Assembly (NCBI RefSeq): GCF_000245795.1
Contig: NZ_JH601133.1
Location: 999,494-1,058,756, forward strand
Source: Facklamia languida CCUG 37842
GTDB lineage: Bacteria > Bacillota > Bacilli > Lactobacillales > Aerococcaceae
Direction of reading: 5' to 3'
DNA: 59,263 nucleotides
Shown: positions 42,330 through 51,658 of the stretch, in pieces
How the letters are laid out: each line of letters starts with the position of its first letter
How positions within the stretch are numbered: position 1 is the stretch's first letter
The notes under the pieces: model-generated
What the model saw: the letters and a program-made list of their open reading frames with translations, nothing else
Database searches by the model: none
Told to the model about the DNA's origin: nothing
Position numbers and translations under genes: made by a program

Positions 42330-43694
42330 GTGGAGTTTCGAATTGAACATGATTCCTTGGGAGAAGTGAAGGTGCCAGCTAATCGTTATTGGGGAGCGGT
42401 CACGCAACGGTCTTACGATAATTTTAAGATCGGTCAAGAGACCATGCCGCGTCCGGTCATCCAGGCCATTGCCCAAGTCAAGAAGGCAGCTGCCATCACC
42501 AACCAGGCAGTCGGGGGCTTGTCCGAAGACCAGAGTCACTGGATTCAAGTGGTCTGCGATGAGATTCTAGCTGGGGACCTCTGGGACCATTTCCCCTTGA
42601 AGGTTTACCAGACGGGATCAGGAACCCAAACCAATATGAACGTCAATGAAGTGATTGCTAATCGGGGTAATGAATTGGCTGGGCAAAAGCTCCTCCATCC
42701 CAATGACCAGGTTAACCGATCTCAATCATCAAATGATGTCTTTCCAACGGCCATGCACCTAGCAGCGGTACAGACCATTCATAACCAACTCTTGCCAGCG
42801 CTCGAGAAGACCATCCAGACGCTCACTCACTTGGCCAACCAGTACCAATCTACCATCAAGTCTGGCAGGACTCACCTTCAAGATGCCACTCCAGTCACCT
42901 TCGGTCAAGAAGTCAGCGGCTGGTGCGCTTCCTTGATGCAGACCAGACGAATGATCAAACTCAGCCTGGAACCCCTCTATGAGTTAGCAATCGGGGGAAC
43001 GGCTGTTGGAACGGGAATCAACGCAGATCCAGTCTACCGTGAACGGATTGCGCAAGAGATCGCCAAGATCACGGGGCTTCCTTTCCTAGCTGCTCCCAAC
43101 AAGTTCCATGCCCTTTCAAGTAAGGATGAATTGGTCTTTGCCCATGGGAGCTTAACCGCCTTGGCAAGTGATCTGATGAAGATGGCTAATGATATTCGCT
43201 GGTTGGCCAGTGGTCCACGTTGTGGCCTGGGTGAATTAACCCTCCCTTCGAATGAGCCGGGATCATCGATCATGCCAGGTAAGGTTAATCCGACGCAGTG
43301 TGAGGCCTTGACCATGCTTGCCTGTCAAGTGATGGCCAACGATAGCTTGATGGGACTGGTCAATTCCCAGGGAAACTTTGAATTGAATGTCTACATGCCA
43401 GTGATGATTACCAACTTTATTCAATCGGTTCAACTCTTGAGTGATGGGTTGATTTCCTTTAATGACAAGTGCTTAGTTGGCATAGAGGTCAATGAAGCCC
43501 AGATGCAGGCCTATGTGGACCAATCCTTGATGTTGGTTACTAAGTTGAATCCAGTCATTGGCTATGAGAAGGGTGCTCAGATTGCCAAGAAAGCCTATGC
43601 CGAAAATACCAGTCTCAAAGAAGCCTGTTTAACCTTAGGCTACCTATCGGCTGAAGAATTTGATCGCTTGGTCGATCCATCGACCATGGTTTAA
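42330..43694 (+). CDS. fumC: Class II fumarate hydratase
   Basis: A 454-residue class II fumarase: FRIEHDSLGEVKVPANRYWG at the N-terminus, TGSGTQTNMNVNEVIANRG, SGRTHLQDATPVTFGQEV and the signature GSSIMPGKVNPTQCEAL. The TQCE after the signature separates it from aspartase. It hydrates fumarate to malate. GTG 42330 is chosen: AGGAGG lies seven bases upstream, while TTG 42324 is too close. The malic enzyme gene follows after 21 bases. Confidence 0.92.
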   Translation: MEFRIEHDSLGEVKVPANRYWGAVTQRSYDNFKIGQETMPRPVIQAIAQVKKAAAITNQAVGGLSEDQSHWIQVVCDEILAGDLWDHFPLKVYQTGSGTQTNMNVNEVIANRGNELAGQKLLHPNDQVNRSQSSNDVFPTAMHLAAVQTIHNQLLPALEKTIQTLTHLANQYQSTIKSGRTHLQDATPVTFGQEVSGWCASLMQTRRMIKLSLEPLYELAIGGTAVGTGINADPVYRERIAQEIAKITGLPFLAAPNKFHALSSKDELVFAHGSLTALASDLMKMANDIRWLASGPRCGLGELTLPSNEPGSSIMPGKVNPTQCEALTMLACQVMANDSLMGLVNSQGNFELNVYMPVMITNFIQSVQLLSDGLISFNDKCLVGIEVNEAQMQAYVDQSLMLVTKLNPVIGYEKGAQIAKKAYAENTSLKEACLTLGYLSAEEFDRLVDPSTMV

Positions 43695-43715
43695 TACAAG
43701 AAGGAGGATACTGTG

Positions 43716-44888
43716 ATGGATGTCTATCAAAAAGCGTTACAATTACACAAGGACTTAGCAGGGAAGATCGAGGTGGTGTCTCGGGCTGAGATTAATGAAG
43801 CCTCAGACCTGGCGTTGGCTTATTCCCCTGGGGTCGCGGAACCTTGCCGGGCGATTGCGGCTGATTATGACTTGTCCTTCCAATTGACCCGCCGCCATAA
43901 TTTAGTGGCGGTGGTGACAAATGGGTCGGCTGTTTTAGGGCTAGGAGATATTGGACCAGCTGCTGCTATGCCAGTGATGGAAGGTAAGTGTGCTCTCTTT
44001 AAGCGGTTTGCCGATGTCGATGCCTTTCCTATCTGTATTGATAGCCACGATGTGGATGAGATTGTTCATAATATCGCCTTGATTGCCAAGAGTTTCGGTG
44101 GGATTAATTTAGAAGACATTGCAGCGCCCGCTTGTTTTGAAATTGAAGCCAAACTAAAAGAAGTCTGTGATATTCCAATTTTTCACGATGACCAACATGG
44201 AACGGCGATTGTCACGGCAGCTGCTCTCTATAATGCCATGAAATTAACCAATCGGAAGATGGGCGACTTGAAGATTGTCATCAATGGAGCAGGGGCAGCA
44301 GGAATTGCGATTGCCCGTCTCCTCTTGCAGATGAAATTCGGAACCATCGTGATGGCAGACCGGTCTGGGTTGATTGTAGCCGGTGATGACCATCTGGATC
44401 CTGCCAAGGCTGAAATTGCCCAGCTGACGAATCCTGACCACCTACGTGGTAGCGTGGCAGATGCCTTGGTTGGGGCGGATGTCTTGATTGGGGTATCAGG
44501 TCCTCTTTGCATTAGCCAAGAGATGGTGGCTTCGATGAAGGCGGACCCCTTAATCTTTGCCATGGCCAATCCGACGCCGGAAATCATGCCAGAGGATGCG
44601 ATCGCTGCAGGAGCAGCAGTAGTGGGAACCGGTCGGTCCGACTATCCAAATCAGATTAACAATGTCCTTGTCTTCCCAGGAATCTTCAAGGGGGCGCTGT
44701 CTGTTCGCGCTAAGGAAATTACGGATTTGATGAAGGAACGGGCAGCTTTAGCGATTGCTTCATTAGTCAGTGAGGAGGAGCTAACAGCCGACCATATTAT
44801 CCCATCTGCCTTTGATGAGCGGGTGGCCGAGGTCGTTGCCAAGGCCGTTGCGGATTGCGCAGTTGAAGAAGGAATCGCAAGAGTATAG
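43716..44888 (+). CDS. NAD(P)-dependent malic enzyme
   Basis: A 390-residue short-form malic enzyme: [42 protein letters not shown], the metal site [17 protein letters not shown] and the Rossmann motif [24 protein letters not shown]-like [15 protein letters not shown] lies near the end. It decarboxylates malate to pyruvate with reduction of NAD(P). With aspA and fumC it completes a route from aspartate to pyruvate, ammonia, CO2 and reducing power. ATG 43716 is the likely start; GTG 43713 is an alternative. Confidence 0.92.
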   Translation: MDVYQKALQLHKDLAGKIEVVSRAEINEASDLALAYSPGVAEPCRAIAADYDLSFQLTRRHNLVAVVTNGSAVLGLGDIGPAAAMPVMEGKCALFKRFADVDAFPICIDSHDVDEIVHNIALIAKSFGGINLEDIAAPACFEIEAKLKEVCDIPIFHDDQHGTAIVTAAALYNAMKLTNRKMGDLKIVINGAGAAGIAIARLLLQMKFGTIVMADRSGLIVAGDDHLDPAKAEIAQLTNPDHLRGSVADALVGADVLIGVSGPLCISQEMVASMKADPLIFAMANPTPEIMPEDAIAAGAAVVGTGRSDYPNQINNVLVFPGIFKGALSVRAKEITDLMKERAALAIASLVSEEELTADHIIPSAFDERVAEVVAKAVADCAVEEGIARV

Positions 44889-44910
44889 AATAGAATCATT
44901 ATAAATAATA

Positions 44911-44950
44911 AGAGAGGTTAATTTACTCAAGCTGTAAATTAACCTCTTCT
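44911..44950 (+). terminator. Hairpin terminator after the malic enzyme gene
   Basis: AGAGGTTAATTTAC / GTAAATTAACCTCT, a 14-bp perfect stem with a 7-nt loop; the T-tail is weak. Confidence 0.7.
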
Positions 44951-44976
44951 ATCATGAATTAGATTATTCTGGAAGA

Positions 44977-46371
44977 ATGGATGATAAAATGGCGACAAGT
45001 AAGCAAAAAGACTTTATTTTAACGGGACGGATTTTCCCAGTCCTCATGAGTGTCTCGGCCCCCTTGATGTTTAATAATTTGGTCCGAACCTTTTATACCA
45101 TGGCAGATGGTCTCTTCTTGGCACAATTATCAGCGGAAGACTTTGCGGCTTCTTCCTTCTCTTGGCCCTTGAACTTTCTCTTTATTTCGATTGGTTTGGG
45201 GATTGGGGTGGCAGCGACTGCCTTGTTATCCCATTATATTGGAGCCAAGCAGCATGAGCGCCTGCAGCGGTATGTCGATAATACCAGGACCTTGAATGTC
45301 ACTTTTGGTCTGGCTTTGGCCTTAGTGGGCTACCTCTTGTCACCTGTCATGCTCAAGTGGATGGGGGGAAGTGGGGTCTTCTTAGATAAGTCCAATATCT
45401 ACCTCCAGATCAGTTTCATTGGTCTGGCCTTGGATTTTGGCTTCTTTACCTATCAAGCGATCTTGAATGCCCAAGGGCAGACCAAGATCATGACCACTTT
45501 ATCGGCAATTTCGATGGTGATTAATATCCTGCTCGACCCGTTCTTTATCTATGACCACTTAGCCTGGTTTAACCTGCCGGGATTGGGTTGGGGGATTGCG
45601 GGGGCTGCTTGGGCCACTGTCATTTCTAAAGGGGTCTTATTGGTCATGACGTCTGTCTATGTCAACCGCCGGTCCCCTATCCGACCGGTTATTCGAAGAC
45701 TGTCTTTTGATCGGGCGACCAGTCACCATATCTTGAACTTGGCCCTACCTTCTGCGCTCGGTTATGGTGGGTCTTCCTTGGGCTTTACGGTGATGAATGC
45801 CTTGATTACTTCTTATGGGACCAACACCTTGGCGGCCTTCTCTATGGTTAATCGGATCTCGGACATTGTGACCCAACCTCAGATGGGGGTAGGGATGGCC
45901 TTGACCTCCTTGGTGGGTCAGAATATGGGCGCTGGCTTTATCGACCGAGCCAAGCAGATCTTTAAGCAGGCCATCCAATTTATCTTGATCATCTCCATTC
46001 TTTCCTCTGCCGTGATCCTTCTCTTTCAGAAGCCGATCCTGAGTATCTTCATCAAGCAGACAGCAGATAGCGATTTGTGGCTGCAGGCTCAAGAATACCT
46101 AGCCTATACTGCCTTTATTATTTTCTTTATGGGCCTTTTCTCAGCGCTAAATGGCTTCTTCCAAGGCTGTGGTCAGACCAAGTATTCCATGTTTATGACC
46201 ATTGCGCGGTTGTGGATCATCCGGGTCCCCTTGGTCTTTATCTTACGCTACTGGACCGGCCTTGGTTCGACGGGAATCTGGATCTCCATGTTGGCCTCCA
46301 ATCTTCTGATCGTGGTGTGGGGTTTTGTGATCTATTGGCGCAATGACTGGGGGGAACTAGCCAAGCTGTAG
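44977..46371 (+). CDS. MATE-family efflux protein
   Basis: A 464-residue membrane protein with 12 hydrophobic segments and MATE features: GRIFPVLMSVSAPLMFNNLV at the N-terminus, LPSALGYGGSSLGFTVMNAL at the start of the second half and NGFFQGCGQTKYSM. Such proteins expel cationic drugs or metabolites by Na+ or H+ antiport. The start is uncertain: ATG 44977 has a ribosome binding site that is too close, while ATG 44989 is a possible alternative. Its tie to the aspartate module upstream is positional only. Confidence 0.87.
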   Translation: MDDKMATSKQKDFILTGRIFPVLMSVSAPLMFNNLVRTFYTMADGLFLAQLSAEDFAASSFSWPLNFLFISIGLGIGVAATALLSHYIGAKQHERLQRYVDNTRTLNVTFGLALALVGYLLSPVMLKWMGGSGVFLDKSNIYLQISFIGLALDFGFFTYQAILNAQGQTKIMTTLSAISMVINILLDPFFIYDHLAWFNLPGLGWGIAGAAWATVISKGVLLVMTSVYVNRRSPIRPVIRRLSFDRATSHHILNLALPSALGYGGSSLGFTVMNALITSYGTNTLAAFSMVNRISDIVTQPQMGVGMALTSLVGQNMGAGFIDRAKQIFKQAIQFILIISILSSAVILLFQKPILSIFIKQTADSDLWLQAQEYLAYTAFIIFFMGLFSALNGFFQGCGQTKYSMFMTIARLWIIRVPLVFILRYWTGLGSTGIWISMLASNLLIVVWGFVIYWRNDWGELAKL

Positions 46372-46419
46372 CAGGTAGGCTGGCTAGGGGTGAGTCGGTT
46401 GGTCCATTTCAGGCTAAGC

Positions 46420-47769
46420 TTAGACCAGGCCTTGCGCTTCTATGGCCGCGACCACTTGGTTAAAGGCAGCCAGGTCAGCCCCTGCGGCATAATTCTTGCC
46501 CAGTTGATAGTCTTGGCAGGCTGCTTGGCAGGTGTCAAAGATCTGGTGCATAATGGTTTGTAATTCTTGGTCCACTTGGTCAAGCGACCAAGACTGACGC
46601 ATGGCATTTTGAGACATTTCGAGACCTGAGACAGCGACCCCGCCCGCATTGCTGGCCTTGCCGGGCGCCCAGGTCATGGTCTTGGCTTGATTGAAGACGT
46701 GCTGAGCGTCCAGGTTAAGGGGCATATTGGCTCCTTCAGCCAGGTAATGGACACCGTGGTCGATTAAGTTTTGGGCCATCTGAGCGTCAATCTCATTCTG
46801 AGTGGCACAGGGGAGGGCAATCTCCGCTTCAATCGGACGCGCCCAGATACTGGCTGTGGAGAAGTCCGCTTGAGGATAGTGGCCCTTATAGGCTGCTAAG
46901 TTGATGCGTCCGCCTTCTTTTAAGCTGGTCAGACAGTCCAGGTCAAGCCCCTCGGGATCATAGAGGGAGCCAGACCGGTTGGATAGGGCGACAACTAGGC
47001 CGCCTTTTTCCTGGGCCTTGAGGGCAGCATGCAGACCGACATTGCCAGTCCCCGAGATCAGGAGTCGTTGGCCCTCGAGGGTCTTCTTGTCTGCTGCTAA
47101 CATGGCCTCTAGGAAGTAAATCAGGCCATAACCTGTCGCTTGGCGGCGGCCGAGGGAACCATTGGCTTGGATGGGCTTGCCGGTGAGAGCCCCTAATTCA
47201 ACCCCCTTGAGTCGTTTGTATTGGCCGTAGAGGTAGCCGATCTCCCGCTCGCCGACTCCGATGTCACCAGCTGGGACGTCTAATTTCTCATTAATATGGT
47301 GGCTGAGTTCGGTCATGAAAGATTGGCAGAACCGCATAATTTCCTGGTCTGACCTGCCTTGAGGGGAGAAGTCGGATCCTCCCTTGCCGGCTCCTAGGGG
47401 GAGGCCTGTCAGGGCGTTCTTGAGTGTTTGCTCGAAAGCCAAGAATTTCATAATCCCTTCATTGACACTGGCATCAAACCGCAAGCCTCCCTTATAAGGA
47501 CCCAAGAGTGAAGAGTGTTGGACCCGGTAGCCCTGGTTAAGGTGAACTTGACCTTGGTCGTCCATCCAGGGAACACGGAAGCTGATGATCCGTTCGGGTG
47601 TCACTAACCGTTCAAGGATGGCCTGCTTTTGATAGGTTGGCTTGGAGGCCATGATGGGGTCAACGGCTTCCAAGAAGGCATGGACAGCTTGTAGGTATTC
47701 TCTCTGGTAGGGGTAGCGCTTGGCAAGTTGATCGTAGACTTGCTTGGTATAATGGTGATTCAATAACAT
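46420..47769 (-). CDS. gdhA: NADP-type glutamate dehydrogenase
   Basis: A 449-residue hexameric-type GDH: HSSLLGPYKGGLRFDASVNEG, the catalytic-lysine region LPLGAGKGGSDF, DVPAGDIGVGEREIGYLYGQ, the Rossmann motif ISGTGNVGLHAAL and ASNAGGVAVSGLEMSQN. Length and motifs are those of the NADPH-linked biosynthetic form. It joins ammonia and 2-oxoglutarate to glutamate, or the reverse. Being near aspA it could take up the ammonia released there. A TATAAT (minus strand, 47810-47805) with TG before it precedes the gene. Confidence 0.93.
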   Translation of the reverse strand: MLLNHHYTKQVYDQLAKRYPYQREYLQAVHAFLEAVDPIMASKPTYQKQAILERLVTPERIISFRVPWMDDQGQVHLNQGYRVQHSSLLGPYKGGLRFDASVNEGIMKFLAFEQTLKNALTGLPLGAGKGGSDFSPQGRSDQEIMRFCQSFMTELSHHINEKLDVPAGDIGVGEREIGYLYGQYKRLKGVELGALTGKPIQANGSLGRRQATGYGLIYFLEAMLAADKKTLEGQRLLISGTGNVGLHAALKAQEKGGLVVALSNRSGSLYDPEGLDLDCLTSLKEGGRINLAAYKGHYPQADFSTASIWARPIEAEIALPCATQNEIDAQMAQNLIDHGVHYLAEGANMPLNLDAQHVFNQAKTMTWAPGKASNAGGVAVSGLEMSQNAMRQSWSLDQVDQELQTIMHQIFDTCQAACQDYQLGKNYAAGADLAAFNQVVAAIEAQGLV

Positions 47770-47856
47770 AATCTATTCGTCTCCTCTATAATGGCCTTGA
47801 CTTTATTATAACATAGGCCTTGGCGGGGGCTTTTATTATTTTTGTAGAGTTGCCTA

Positions 47857-47865
47857 TGGTATAAT
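47857..47865 (+). promoter_or_regulatory. Extended -10 promoter of the DUF308/papain-fold gene
   Basis: TGGTATAAT about 27 bases before the ATG; no good -35. Confidence 0.55.
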
Positions 47866-47891
47866 AGCTAAAAGCGATTAAGGAGGCAGCT

Positions 47892-49238
47892 ATGGCCACA
47901 AAGGAATCACATCGAAATTGGTCTTACCTTTTGGTGGGGATCGGCTTTATCTGTCTGGGCTTGGCGACAATTGTCTTCAAGGCGAGTCTTTTTAAGGTGA
48001 TGATGGATCTCTTTGCGGTCTACTTAACCATGACGGGGGCTATTAAGGTCTGGGAACTGGTGACCAGCGATAAGTATGCCGGGTCGGCCAAGGACCGCCG
48101 CTTGCATATCTTCGTGGCGATTGCCCACTTCTGGTTCGCAGCGGTCGTCCATCTCTTTAATGACCATTCGGCCTGGTGGGTTGTGACCCTTGTGGGGCTC
48201 TACCAATTGGTTATGGCCATCTTGAGCATGGTATCCTTTTATCTCATGCGAAAGGACAGGGCCCAGGAGAGTTACCGTCGCTTTCTTTATGCCCTGGTCC
48301 ACTTGATTTTCGGCTTGAGTAGCTTAATGGTATCCGACCATGGGGATAGCGCCATGAACCGACTTGGGATCTATACCATCTTCATCGGTCTTACCTATTT
48401 GCATGATGGGCGGGGGGTATTCATTGATCCCGCCAAGGAAACTCAGCTTCGGCGGTCGATTCGAATTCCCTTGCCGGTGATCTTCTCAGTCTTCTTCCCC
48501 CGAACAGTCTTACAAAAGATTAATCGGATCATCACCGGAACCTCCCCAATCGACCAAGAAGTCTTGATGCAGGAATTGGACCTTCTAACTGAGGAGGACT
48601 CTGATCTCGAAGAGACTGGCGACAAGCGCATGTATATCCAGATCCATGTTGGGGAAAAAAGTGTCGACATGGTAGGTCATATGAATGTCGTCTATGATGA
48701 GGTGGTCTATTCTTATGGTAACCATGATGTGGATTCACGTCGCCTTTTTGACGCAGTGGGGGATGGGGTGATTGTCCTCTTGGACCGGCAAGAATATATT
48801 GACTTTTCAGTCGAGAATGGGACGACCATTGTTGAGTACGAAGTGGAATTGACCAGGATTCAACGCCAGGCCCTGGAGAAGAAATTAGATGAAATCAAGC
48901 GGGACTTGATTGATTGGCAGCCACGGACCAAGACCCAACGAGCAGCCTATGCAGGTAAGTTGGACCAAGCAACCTCTGGGACCTTTCATAAGTTTGCCCA
49001 AGGCAAGTACCAGACTTACTTTGTCTTCTGGACGAATTGTGTCCTCTTGTCGGATGAGATCATGGGAGCTGCGGGTCTGGATGTCTTCCCCTTAATTGGT
49101 GTTCAAACGCCAGGTACTTACTACGATTACTTTGAACGGGAGTATGCCAAGGTTCACTCCATGGTCACCCGGCGAATCGTTTACAATCACAAGCTGCGCA
49201 GTTTCCTTGCTCAGCATGTCTATCCCTTGAAGAAATAA
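47892..49238 (+). CDS. Membrane protein: DUF308-like helices fused to a permuted papain-fold (NlpC/P60- or LRAT-like) domain
   Basis: A 448-residue protein. Residues 1-165 contain five or six hydrophobic helices in the pattern of DUF308/HdeD. After a linker, residues about 250-440 form a soluble domain. His263 stands in MVGHMNVVYDEVVYSYGNHD and Cys383 in FVFWTNCVLLSDEIM. His before Cys, with Asn in front of Cys, is the order found in permuted papain-like families such as LRAT and DUF4105. It may be a cysteine amidase, peptidase or acyltransferase working at the membrane. A terminator ends this single-gene unit and the VWA operon follows. The domain calls are pattern-based. Confidence 0.6.
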   Translation: MATKESHRNWSYLLVGIGFICLGLATIVFKASLFKVMMDLFAVYLTMTGAIKVWELVTSDKYAGSAKDRRLHIFVAIAHFWFAAVVHLFNDHSAWWVVTLVGLYQLVMAILSMVSFYLMRKDRAQESYRRFLYALVHLIFGLSSLMVSDHGDSAMNRLGIYTIFIGLTYLHDGRGVFIDPAKETQLRRSIRIPLPVIFSVFFPRTVLQKINRIITGTSPIDQEVLMQELDLLTEEDSDLEETGDKRMYIQIHVGEKSVDMVGHMNVVYDEVVYSYGNHDVDSRRLFDAVGDGVIVLLDRQEYIDFSVENGTTIVEYEVELTRIQRQALEKKLDEIKRDLIDWQPRTKTQRAAYAGKLDQATSGTFHKFAQGKYQTYFVFWTNCVLLSDEIMGAAGLDVFPLIGVQTPGTYYDYFEREYAKVHSMVTRRIVYNHKLRSFLAQHVYPLKK

Positions 49239-49266
49239 GAGCAGACGCAACCGGTCTGCTCTTTTT
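49237..49266 (+). terminator. Intrinsic terminator after the DUF308/papain-fold gene
   Basis: AAGAGCAGAC / GTCTGCTCTT followed by TTTTG; overlaps the stop codon. Confidence 0.85.
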
Positions 49267-49314
49267 GTTTAGCCGTGATTTGAAGGCTTTATAAGCGCTT
49301 ATCAAAAGGAATCA

Positions 49315-49323
49315 TGCTATAAT
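49315..49323 (+). promoter_or_regulatory. Extended -10 promoter of the SBP-VWA/XpaC/TelA operon
   Basis: TGCTATAAT about 35 bases before the GTG at 49358. Confidence 0.6.
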
Positions 49324-49357
49324 TTTGTTACAAGCAAAGAGAAAAGGAGTGAATCAG

Positions 49358-51034
49358 GTGAGTCAGAAGAATCAAATGCCAAGGCAGAAAAAGACGTCAG
49401 GGCGAAAGAATTTGATGCTGATTTTGACCTTACTTTTGGTCCTATCAGCGATCTTCTATAGCCAGAACCGGCCGCAGGAAGCAGCCCCTTCTTCTGGTGA
49501 CTTTGAAGTGACCAAGTATTCTGGAGACCCCTTGCGAATCGTTGCAGGATCGGAGAACAAGGAATTAGAACCGATCTTACAGGAATATGCAGACCAGCAT
49601 AAGATCAATTTGCGGGTCGATTATTTGGGTTCGCTCGACATTATGCGTCAGCTGCAATCAGGCCAGGTAGACTATGATGCGGTTTGGCCAGCTTCCAGTA
49701 TCTGGTTATCGCTCGGAGATGACCACCATCTCCTCAAGCATGCCCAGACGACTTCCACGACGCCAATTGTCTTCGGGATCCGCCAATCTTTAGCCAAAGA
49801 ATTAGGCTTTGTGGGGCGGGATGTCTATATTCAAGATATCATGGAGGCCATCAAGGCGGGACGGTTGAACTTTGCGATGACGTCTGCGACCCAGTCTAAT
49901 TCTGGTGCTTCCGCCTATCTTGGCTTCTTAACAGCCATTGCCAAGAGTCAAGGAGGCTTAACCATGGAGGATCTACAAGACCCCAAGACGGGAGACCAGA
50001 TCCAACAGCTCTTAGCCGGAGTCAATCGGTCTTCTGGGTCTTCCAATTGGTTGGTCGACCTCTTCCTGGAGGCGGATTATGATGCCATGGTGAATTATGA
50101 GGCCTTGATTATTCAGGCCAATAAGAAGATCAGTCAAACCAGAGACCGCGAACCTCTCCATGTGGTCTATCCAGTAGATGGTCTGGCCATCTCTGACTCA
50201 CCCTTGGCCTATGTCGACCACGGGGATCGCCAGAAGGAGGAAGCCTTCCTTGACCTGCAGACCTATCTCCTCTCAGACCAAGCACAGAATAAGATTGAAC
50301 AGACGGGTAAGCGGTCAAGACTTGGAACGGTTGAACAAGCCAACCGAGCCCTCTTTAATCCGGAATGGGGCATTGACTTGGACCGGGTTATCTCCCCGAT
50401 ACGGTGGCCCAATGCGGACGTGATCAAGGAAGCGCTGGTGCTCTATCAGACCCAGTTCAAAAAGCCAGCCTTAACGGTCTATGTGCTTGACTTCTCGGGC
50501 TCAATGAGTGGCGAGGGCTACCGGCAGATGATGCAAGCCATGGAAGAAGTGCTCTTACCTGACAAGGCAAAGGCAAATTTACTGCAAGGGACCCAGAAGG
50601 ATATCAGCGTCGTCATTCCCTTTGCTGGAAATGTTTATCCGGTCCTAGCGACACAGGGCAATGGCCAAGAATTAGTGGACTTAAACAACCAGGTCCAAGC
50701 CCTCCGATTAGGTGGCGGCACAGCCATGTATGAGGGTATCTATGAAGCCATCGACCAGTTAACGAACCCAGACGGCCCCTACTTCAAAGACCTTAATCAT
50801 TACACTCCAGCTGTGGTAGTCCTCACCGATGGTCAGCCCAATGGGGCTATGAAGTTCAAGGAATTAGCCGACCACTATCATCAAGCGGGACAGGATATCC
50901 CCATCTTCTCGATTCTCTTTGGTGAAGCGGAAGAAGCTAAGATGAAGGAGTTGGCTGAGTTGAGTCGCGCCCGGGTCTTTGATGGGCGTAAGGACTTGGT
51001 CAATGCCTTTAGACAAGTGAAAGGATACAATTAG
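49358..51034 (+). CDS. Membrane-anchored solute-binding protein fused to a von Willebrand A domain
   Basis: A 558-residue protein. A basic N-terminus and one helix (LMLILTLLLVLSAIFY) anchor it with the rest outside. Residues about 45-330 resemble a type 2 solute-binding protein (LRIVAGSENKELEPILQEYA, DYDAVWPASSIWLSL, VYPVDGLAISDSPLAYV). Residues about 370-558 are a VWA domain with an intact metal site: DFSGSMSG (Asp378, DxSxS), GGGTAMYEG and LTDGQPNG. GTG 49358 follows AAAGGAG by eight bases. No ABC permease or ATPase is nearby, so it is unlikely to be an importer subunit. A ligand-sensing or assembly role with XpaC and TelA is my inference. Confidence 0.8.
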   Translation: MSQKNQMPRQKKTSGRKNLMLILTLLLVLSAIFYSQNRPQEAAPSSGDFEVTKYSGDPLRIVAGSENKELEPILQEYADQHKINLRVDYLGSLDIMRQLQSGQVDYDAVWPASSIWLSLGDDHHLLKHAQTTSTTPIVFGIRQSLAKELGFVGRDVYIQDIMEAIKAGRLNFAMTSATQSNSGASAYLGFLTAIAKSQGGLTMEDLQDPKTGDQIQQLLAGVNRSSGSSNWLVDLFLEADYDAMVNYEALIIQANKKISQTRDREPLHVVYPVDGLAISDSPLAYVDHGDRQKEEAFLDLQTYLLSDQAQNKIEQTGKRSRLGTVEQANRALFNPEWGIDLDRVISPIRWPNADVIKEALVLYQTQFKKPALTVYVLDFSGSMSGEGYRQMMQAMEEVLLPDKAKANLLQGTQKDISVVIPFAGNVYPVLATQGNGQELVDLNNQVQALRLGGGTAMYEGIYEAIDQLTNPDGPYFKDLNHYTPAVVVLTDGQPNGAMKFKELADHYHQAGQDIPIFSILFGEAEEAKMKELAELSRARVFDGRKDLVNAFRQVKGYN

Positions 51035-51658
51035 ATGAATGCAAGTGTAAAACAGAATCTTCTCGCCTTTCTTGTAGGGCTCCTGGGCTTTATTGGAACC
51101 TATAACCTGCTTAAGTGGCCGATCTGGGTGGCGACTCTTGTAGCCATTGGCCTCTTTCTTGCCATCTACCTCTTAGCGACCCCAGTCTTACGCATTGGGC
51201 AAGTGGAACTTGAGCAACTCAAGAATGGGACAGAATTAAAAGCCCTATATGATGCGAGTATCCACCAACTTCAAGAGATGCGGGCCAACAGTCTCATGAT
51301 TCAACACGACCAAGTCAAGCAGGATGCCCTGGCCTTGACAGAGACAGGTGAAAGTATCTTGTCCTACCTAGAAGCCCATCCGCGCGAAATTTCCAGCTCA
51401 CGTCACTTTCTCGATTACTATCTCACGGTTGGAAATAAGTTGCTGCAGAATTTTGTGGAAATGGAAGAAGCGCGTGTTTCAGACCACAAGCTACAAGAGA
51501 TCACCCATCAGACCCAGGAATCCTTGGATATACTTAATGAGATCTATGCCCGCCAGCGGGATGGTTACCACCTGGACCGGATGCGGGATTTAGAAGTCGA
51601 GACGGAGTTGTTAGAGAAGACATTGAAATTAGGAGGTGGCTATTCCGATGAAGAATAA
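51035..51658 (+). CDS. XpaC-like protein (5-bromo-4-chloroindolyl phosphate hydrolysis family)
   Basis: A 207-residue protein: two N-terminal hydrophobic helices (about residues 8-48), then a charged coiled-coil region (LKALYDASIHQLQEMRANSL, QETLDIL-like stretches) typical of the XpaC family. It begins at the base after the stop of the VWA gene and overlaps the next gene by 11 bases. xpaC-telA pairs are common in Firmicutes, and their biochemical role is not settled. Confidence 0.75.
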   Translation: MNASVKQNLLAFLVGLLGFIGTYNLLKWPIWVATLVAIGLFLAIYLLATPVLRIGQVELEQLKNGTELKALYDASIHQLQEMRANSLMIQHDQVKQDALALTETGESILSYLEAHPREISSSRHFLDYYLTVGNKLLQNFVEMEEARVSDHKLQEITHQTQESLDILNEIYARQRDGYHLDRMRDLEVETELLEKTLKLGGGYSDEE

